NCBI RefSeq assembly: GCF_001898325.1
Contig: NZ_MKTR01000034.1
Coordinates: 62,001-126,000 of the forward strand
DNA from: Microbacterium sp. 67-17
GTDB lineage: Bacteria > Actinomycetota > Actinomycetes > Actinomycetales > Microbacteriaceae
Direction of reading: 5' to 3'
Length of the DNA stretch: 64,000 bases
Within the stretch, counting starts at the first letter, position 1, and each line of letters begins with the position of its first letter. Made by a program: the position numbers and the translations under genes. A model generated the notes under the pieces. That model ran no database searches and was not told the DNA's origin. It was given only the letters and a program-made list of their open reading frames with translations. Shown here in pieces: positions 60,458 to 64,000 of the stretch.

Positions 60458-61483
60458 GTGCGTTTTCTTGTCGGCGGCTACACGACCGACATGGACGGCA
60501 CCGCCGACGGGATCGGCCTGCTCACCGCTGGCGATGCTGACTCGACGAGCGCTGGTGCCCTCAGCTGGCGGGGGACCCTGGCCTCTGCGCCCTCCCCCTC
60601 GTGGGTGGCGAAGCATCCGACGCTGGATGTGGTCTACGCGACACTTGAGGGCGCGGGAGCGGTCCAGGCATTCCGGGAGCAGGGGCCAGACCAGTGGGTC
60701 GCGCTCGGGCAGCCGACCCCCGTCGGTGCGGCGCCCTGTCACATCCTCGCTGGTCGCGAACGGCTCTTCGTCACGTGCTGGGGAGACGGCCAGGTGGTGC
60801 AGGTCGAGCTGGATGCCGACGGCGGCATTCGCGGTTCCGCGACGGCGGATGCGGCATCCGACCCGTACGCGGGCTACGACCAGGAGCCGCGGGTCTCGCA
60901 CGCTCACCAGTCGATCGTCGTGGCTCCGGGCGTTGTCGCCACGACGGACATGGGGTTCGACCTCGTTCGGTTCTGGCGAACCGGTTCGCGCGCGCCGCGC
61001 CTCATGCAGGAGGTGACACTCCCGCGGGGCTCGGGACCGCGGCACGGCATCCTGCACCCCAGTGGCCATCTGTACATCGTCGCGGAGCTCTCATGTGAGC
61101 TGTTCGTGCTCGCGCCTGACGAGGCCGGAATGTGGCACGTCGTGGGTGGAACACCGCTGGGCGCTGGGACGCTCGACGGCGACACCGCGGCAGAGCTGGC
61201 GCCGTCGCCTGACGCCACGCTCCTTTATGCCGGTGTGCGCGGCAGCAACACGATCGCCGTGATGCGGGTGGCCGGCGACGGCGAGGCGGTCTCACCGCTA
61301 GCCCTGGTGGAGGCCGGAGTCGACTGGCCGCGGCATCACCTCGTCGTCGGCGACGGCGTGCTCGTCGCGGGTCAGCGATCGAACGACGTCGTCGTGTTGG
61401 CTGTCGATGCTCGCGGCATCCCGGGACGCGTCGCGACCAGGACCGAGGTCCCTTCGCCGACCTGCCTCCTGCGCCTACCGTGA
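60458..61483 (+). CDS. Lactonase-family beta-propeller protein
   Basis: A 341-residue protein resembling the 6-phosphogluconolactonase Pgl (YbhE) family of seven-bladed propellers. Recognisable parts are FLVGGYTTDMDG at the start, APCHILAGRERLFVTCWGDG and RGSGPRHGILHPSG. It starts at GTG 60458. Co-orientation and the short gap suggest it is transcribed with purA, though no metabolic link is clear. True lactonase activity is not certain. Confidence 0.8.
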   Translation: MRFLVGGYTTDMDGTADGIGLLTAGDADSTSAGALSWRGTLASAPSPSWVAKHPTLDVVYATLEGAGAVQAFREQGPDQWVALGQPTPVGAAPCHILAGRERLFVTCWGDGQVVQVELDADGGIRGSATADAASDPYAGYDQEPRVSHAHQSIVVAPGVVATTDMGFDLVRFWRTGSRAPRLMQEVTLPRGSGPRHGILHPSGHLYIVAELSCELFVLAPDEAGMWHVVGGTPLGAGTLDGDTAAELAPSPDATLLYAGVRGSNTIAVMRVAGDGEAVSPLALVEAGVDWPRHHLVVGDGVLVAGQRSNDVVVLAVDARGIPGRVATRTEVPSPTCLLRLP

Positions 61484-61554
61484 GTATCGCCGCAACGGTC
61501 TGACTCCGAGCTCGCCACCTGCGAGCGGTCGCCGGTGCCTGCACGGAGGTCGAC

Positions 61555-62391
61555 ATGCCGTCTGCCCTTGATGAGGCAGTTGCGGGGCGCCGAGGGAGCG
61601 TCGTCGTCTACCTGGCCGTCGCGTTCGGCCTCACCTGGCTGGTGTGGACCCCTCTGGCGGTCGCGGCGCTCAGCGCTACGGAGCTGCCGCCGGTCCCCCT
61701 CGTCTTTTTCGCCGGGTCCTTCGGGCCCCTGGCGGGGGCGGTTGCTGCCAGCGCGTGGAGCGGCGGGTGGCGCGGGGTGCGAGCCTGGGCCAACCGAACA
61801 TTCTCGGTGCGATTCCGCCGGGTGTGGTGGTGGTGGGCCCTAGGGATGCCCGTCGCGTACTTCCTCGTCGGCTACCTCACCGCTGCGATCGTGACAGGTG
61901 GCTGGCCCGACATGACGCAGTTCGGTCTGACCGAGAAGCTGCCGGGGTGGAACGTGGCAGCCGTCGCCGTTGTGTGGATCCTCACCTTCGGGCTCGGCGA
62001 GGAAGCAGGATGGCGGGGCTGGCTGCTGCCGCACCTGGCGGAGCGCTTCTCCACGTTCTGGGCTGCGCTCATCGTCGCGGGTGTGTGGATCGTGTGGCAC
62101 GCCCCGGCCTTCATCTTCAACCCGACCTACCGTGAGATGGGCCCGGGCATCATCGGATGGATGCTGGCCCTCGTCACGGGCTCGTACCTCCTCGCATGGA
62201 TGGGGCGCGGCGCCGGATGGAGCATCGTTCCCGTGCTGATCTGGCACGGGGGATTCGACCTGCTCACGGCATCCGACCAAGCCGCCGGGACGATTGCGGC
62301 CACGATCAGTGCCCTCGTCATGGTGCAGGGGGTCATCGCTGCCGGCATCCTGTGGCGGGACCGCAGACGGGAGCGCGTTAGCTCGGTGTAA
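61555..62391 (+). CDS. CPBP-family intramembrane metalloprotease
   Basis: A 278-residue membrane protein with about eight helices. The Abi/CPBP motifs are GEEAGWRGWLLP (EEXXXR), VWHAPAF in the next helix, and WHGGFDLL near the end, which supply the Glu and His metal ligands. The ATG has CGGAGG upstream. Some members give bacteriocin self-immunity, but no bacteriocin gene is seen. Its end overlaps the convergent small membrane gene by 14 bases. Confidence 0.85.
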   Translation: MPSALDEAVAGRRGSVVVYLAVAFGLTWLVWTPLAVAALSATELPPVPLVFFAGSFGPLAGAVAASAWSGGWRGVRAWANRTFSVRFRRVWWWWALGMPVAYFLVGYLTAAIVTGGWPDMTQFGLTEKLPGWNVAAVAVVWILTFGLGEEAGWRGWLLPHLAERFSTFWAALIVAGVWIVWHAPAFIFNPTYREMGPGIIGWMLALVTGSYLLAWMGRGAGWSIVPVLIWHGGFDLLTASDQAAGTIAATISALVMVQGVIAAGILWRDRRRERVSSV

Positions 62392-62608
62392 CTGCGTCCG
62401 GCATCGGGCCTGTGGCGGGCAGACCGAGCGACACAACACGTTCGCGGGGCTGCGGCGGCGAATGGTCTTGGGTGAGCGCGGCGCCGGCCAAGGCGATGGC
62501 GATGGTTGCGAGCAGCCCGACCAGCAGATAGTGCCACCACCGCGGCCCGCTTGGCGGCGGCGCAGGGCGGCGGACGCTCGACTGCTTGCTCGTAGGGGCG
62601 TTTCTCAT
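62378..62608 (-). CDS. Small single-span membrane protein
   Basis: A 76-residue protein with a Pro/Arg-rich N-terminus, one membrane helix (YLLVGLLATIAIALAGAAL) and a polar C-terminus. ATG overlaps the stop of the upstream NTF2-like gene (ATGA), which supports translation. I do not recognise a family. It probably works with the NTF2-like protein. Confidence 0.65.
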   Translation of the reverse strand: MRNAPTSKQSSVRRPAPPPSGPRWWHYLLVGLLATIAIALAGAALTQDHSPPQPRERVVSLGLPATGPMPDAVTPS

Positions 62609-63003
62609 GCGGCGCTCTCCTCCGGTTCGGGCGGGGTGATAGCGGGTAGGGGCACGCGCATCGGGGGCGAGATGTGGATCTCGCGGATTCGTCCGCGCGC
62701 AGTCAGCACCGCAAGCGGTGTCCAGACCGTGACTTCGTCGTGAAAGCTCGTGGCCCGCCACTCCGCCCACGCGAGCAGGTGATCGGGCTCGGCGTCGTGG
62801 GTCGAGATGAGTCGAAGCGTGGATGAGCGGTGCAGTACCACCATCTCGAACCAGCGGGCGAGGTTGCCCTTGCCCAGATAGGTGTGCTGCGGCTCGACGA
62901 GAATGCACTCCTCTTCCAGCTCACTCAGAAAGCCGGAAAGGTCAGCAGCGTTGATCGCCTGGATCCAGCCGGCCACGACAGCGGCAGCGGAACTGCGGGT
63001 CAC
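62605..63003 (-). CDS. NTF2/SnoaL-like protein
   Basis: A protein of about 132 residues with the cone-shaped NTF2-like pattern: AAAVVAGWIQAINAADLSGF at the start, then strands ending in VLTARGRIREIHISP. GTG at 63003 is preferred because GGGGGAAGG stands just upstream; an ATG 36 bases earlier is in frame. The family includes enzymes and simple binding proteins, so no function is proposed. It is coupled to the small membrane protein gene. Confidence 0.7.
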   Translation of the reverse strand: MTRSSAAAVVAGWIQAINAADLSGFLSELEEECILVEPQHTYLGKGNLARWFEMVVLHRSSTLRLISTHDAEPDHLLAWAEWRATSFHDEVTVWTPLAVLTARGRIREIHISPPMRVPLPAITPPEPEESAA

Positions 63004-63169
63004 GGGCCTTCCCCCAGACGACACACCGGACGCAGGCACGGAATGCCCGCGGTTCCCCCACCTCGATTATTCGGGTCGGACCCAGGAGCGCATGAGCTAC
63101 ATCGAGTAATTCAACCGTCGGTCGTCCATGAATACTCCTGGTCTCACCCGCCCGTAGACTTCAGTTAGT

Positions 63170-63197
63170 GCGGAACCCGCCACAGGTTCCGCCACAG
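63170..63197. promoter_or_regulatory. Inverted and direct repeats upstream of the last gene
   Basis: GCGGAACC (63170-63177) and GGTTCCGC (63185-63192) form a perfect inverted repeat with a seven-base spacer. CCGCCACAG occurs at 63177-63185 and again at 63189-63197, one helical turn apart. Placed 49 bases before the start of the last gene, this looks like a regulator site. Confidence 0.5.
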
Positions 63198-63245
63198 ACT
63201 AGGCTGGTTTTGGCGGGTGCAGGCAGCCTTCGTTATAAGGAACCC

Positions 63246-64000
63246 ATGCACCGCCACATCGACGACCAGCTGCGCTACGACCTGAGTGCGGCGATCGACG
63301 ACGAGCGGGTTGAAGACGTCGAGTCGATCCTCGAGTTCGCCCTCTGGGGGCTGTTGTTCGAGGATCTGCGGCTGGCGAGCCGAGCGCTGGCTGCACTGGC
63401 GCCCCACGACGGAGTCTGGGCAGTCCGTGTCGCCGCCGCTCGGGTAGTCCTGCGTTCTCATCAGGGTTCCGACCTGCTGGGCGTTCCGGAGCTCGCTCCC
63501 GGTGCACCTGAGTCCCACGATGCCGTGCGTGTGGAGTCGATGCTCATCAGGCTGAGCGGTAGCCGATGCCGAGCACGAACCGACGAGACGGCAGGACTTC
63601 TCGCGGAGATGACGCGGCTCGACACGGAAGGCACACTCGAAGCCCCGGGCTCGCCGCCGTTGCTGCGCGCCCTGCTGCGGGTCCAGTTGGCGATCGCTCA
63701 CCTCCACGCGGGGTCGTCTGCGGTCGCCTTAGCTCACCTCGCGGTAGCAGCGCGCCTCGCCGATACCTGCGCGACACTGCACCGCAGCATCCTCGCCAAG
63801 TCCGCAACGGTGCATGCGCTGCGCGGCAATCTCGTCGAGGCACGGCGTCAGCTCCGACGCTTCGACAGGGTGGACGGCGAAATCCCCGCGCCGTGGTTGC
63901 GGGCGCTCCGGGAAGAGCAGGCGCTCGCCGAGGCGATGATGCTTGTGGAGCGCTTCGACAACCACGAGCCTGAGATGGAATGGCCCGAGGTGGAAGCTTC
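63246..64000 (+). CDS. Unrecognised helical protein, N-terminal part (3' end outside window)
   Basis: An uninterrupted frame of at least 251 codons starts at ATG 63246 (AAGGA five bases before) and runs off the right edge. The product is helical throughout, rich in Leu/Ala/Arg, with TPR-like units such as LAHLAVAARLADTCATLHRS and LRGNLVEARRQLRRF. It has no signal peptide. Such N-terminal regions occur in large LuxR-type regulators, but no helix-turn-helix is visible in the part present, so no family is claimed. Confidence 0.6.
   Translation, partial: MHRHIDDQLRYDLSAAIDDERVEDVESILEFALWGLLFEDLRLASRALAALAPHDGVWAVRVAAARVVLRSHQGSDLLGVPELAPGAPESHDAVRVESMLIRLSGSRCRARTDETAGLLAEMTRLDTEGTLEAPGSPPLLRALLRVQLAIAHLHAGSSAVALAHLAVAARLADTCATLHRSILAKSATVHALRGNLVEARRQLRRFDRVDGEIPAPWLRALREEQALAEAMMLVERFDNHEPEMEWPEVEA

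Overview
The window looks like the replication-origin region of a high-GC actinobacterium of the family Microbacteriaceae, most likely Microbacterium or a close relative. The evidence is the conserved order rpmH-dnaA-oriC-dnaN-recF-dciA-gyrB-gyrA. Further support comes from the fhaA-fhaB-pstP-rodA-pbpA-pknA-pknB cluster, actinobacterial signature genes (crgA, NucS, class E sortase, DUF3566) and two tRNA genes just beyond gyrA. Assignment is by gene content and order; no database search was possible.

Layout. 1-3653: the end of a DUF6049-type membrane protein gene, the lipid II flippase murJ, and trxB-trxA behind a SigR-type promoter. 3756-9344 (minus strand): a small hypothetical gene, parB, parA, rsmG, a jag-type RNA-binding gene, yidC, yidD, rnpA and rpmH, with three parS sites at 6036-6819. 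9345-11510: the dnaA regulatory region, dnaA and oriC with a tandem pair of perfect DnaA boxes. 11511-19537: dnaN, recF, dciA, gyrB, gyrA and a DUF3566 gene, all co-oriented with replication. 19578-20593: a VIT-family transporter gene and tRNA-Ile/tRNA-Ala.

20817-22402 is the one clear accessory insertion. It holds a SIR2-type (predicted NADase) gene with a C-terminal GAF-like region, followed by a 50-codon gene, next to the tRNA pair. This is the best candidate for a poorly described system in the window, probably anti-phage defence. 22616-28650 is mixed chromosomal material: a flavin monooxygenase, Nudix hydrolase, cyclophilin, zinc-finger rhomboid, crgA, sortase E and pabA. 28772-37614 (minus strand) is the cell-wall/division signalling operon, with two Ser/Thr kinases, a transpeptidase, a SEDS glycosyltransferase, a PP2C phosphatase and two FHA proteins. 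tRNA-Leu follows.

37906-44621: a lipoprotein, a rhomboid-like/DUF2156 fusion, an HAD phosphatase, the mismatch endonuclease NucS, and an MFS transporter divergent from a LacI-type regulator with a visible operator between them. 44730-50910 is a complete six-gene Mrp Na+/H+ antiporter operon. 50938-56807: a penicillin-acylase-like hydrolase and an autoregulated TetR/degenerate-ABC/YhgE-Pip operon. 56886-64000: argG, a Pr6Pr membrane protein, purA, a lactonase-fold protein, a CPBP protease, an NTF2-like/small membrane protein pair, and the start of an unrecognised gene running off the end.

Across the whole window the word GGATGC/GCATCC is strikingly frequent on both strands, at the expense of the usual codon preference. 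No rRNA, CRISPR array, transposase or prophage was seen.
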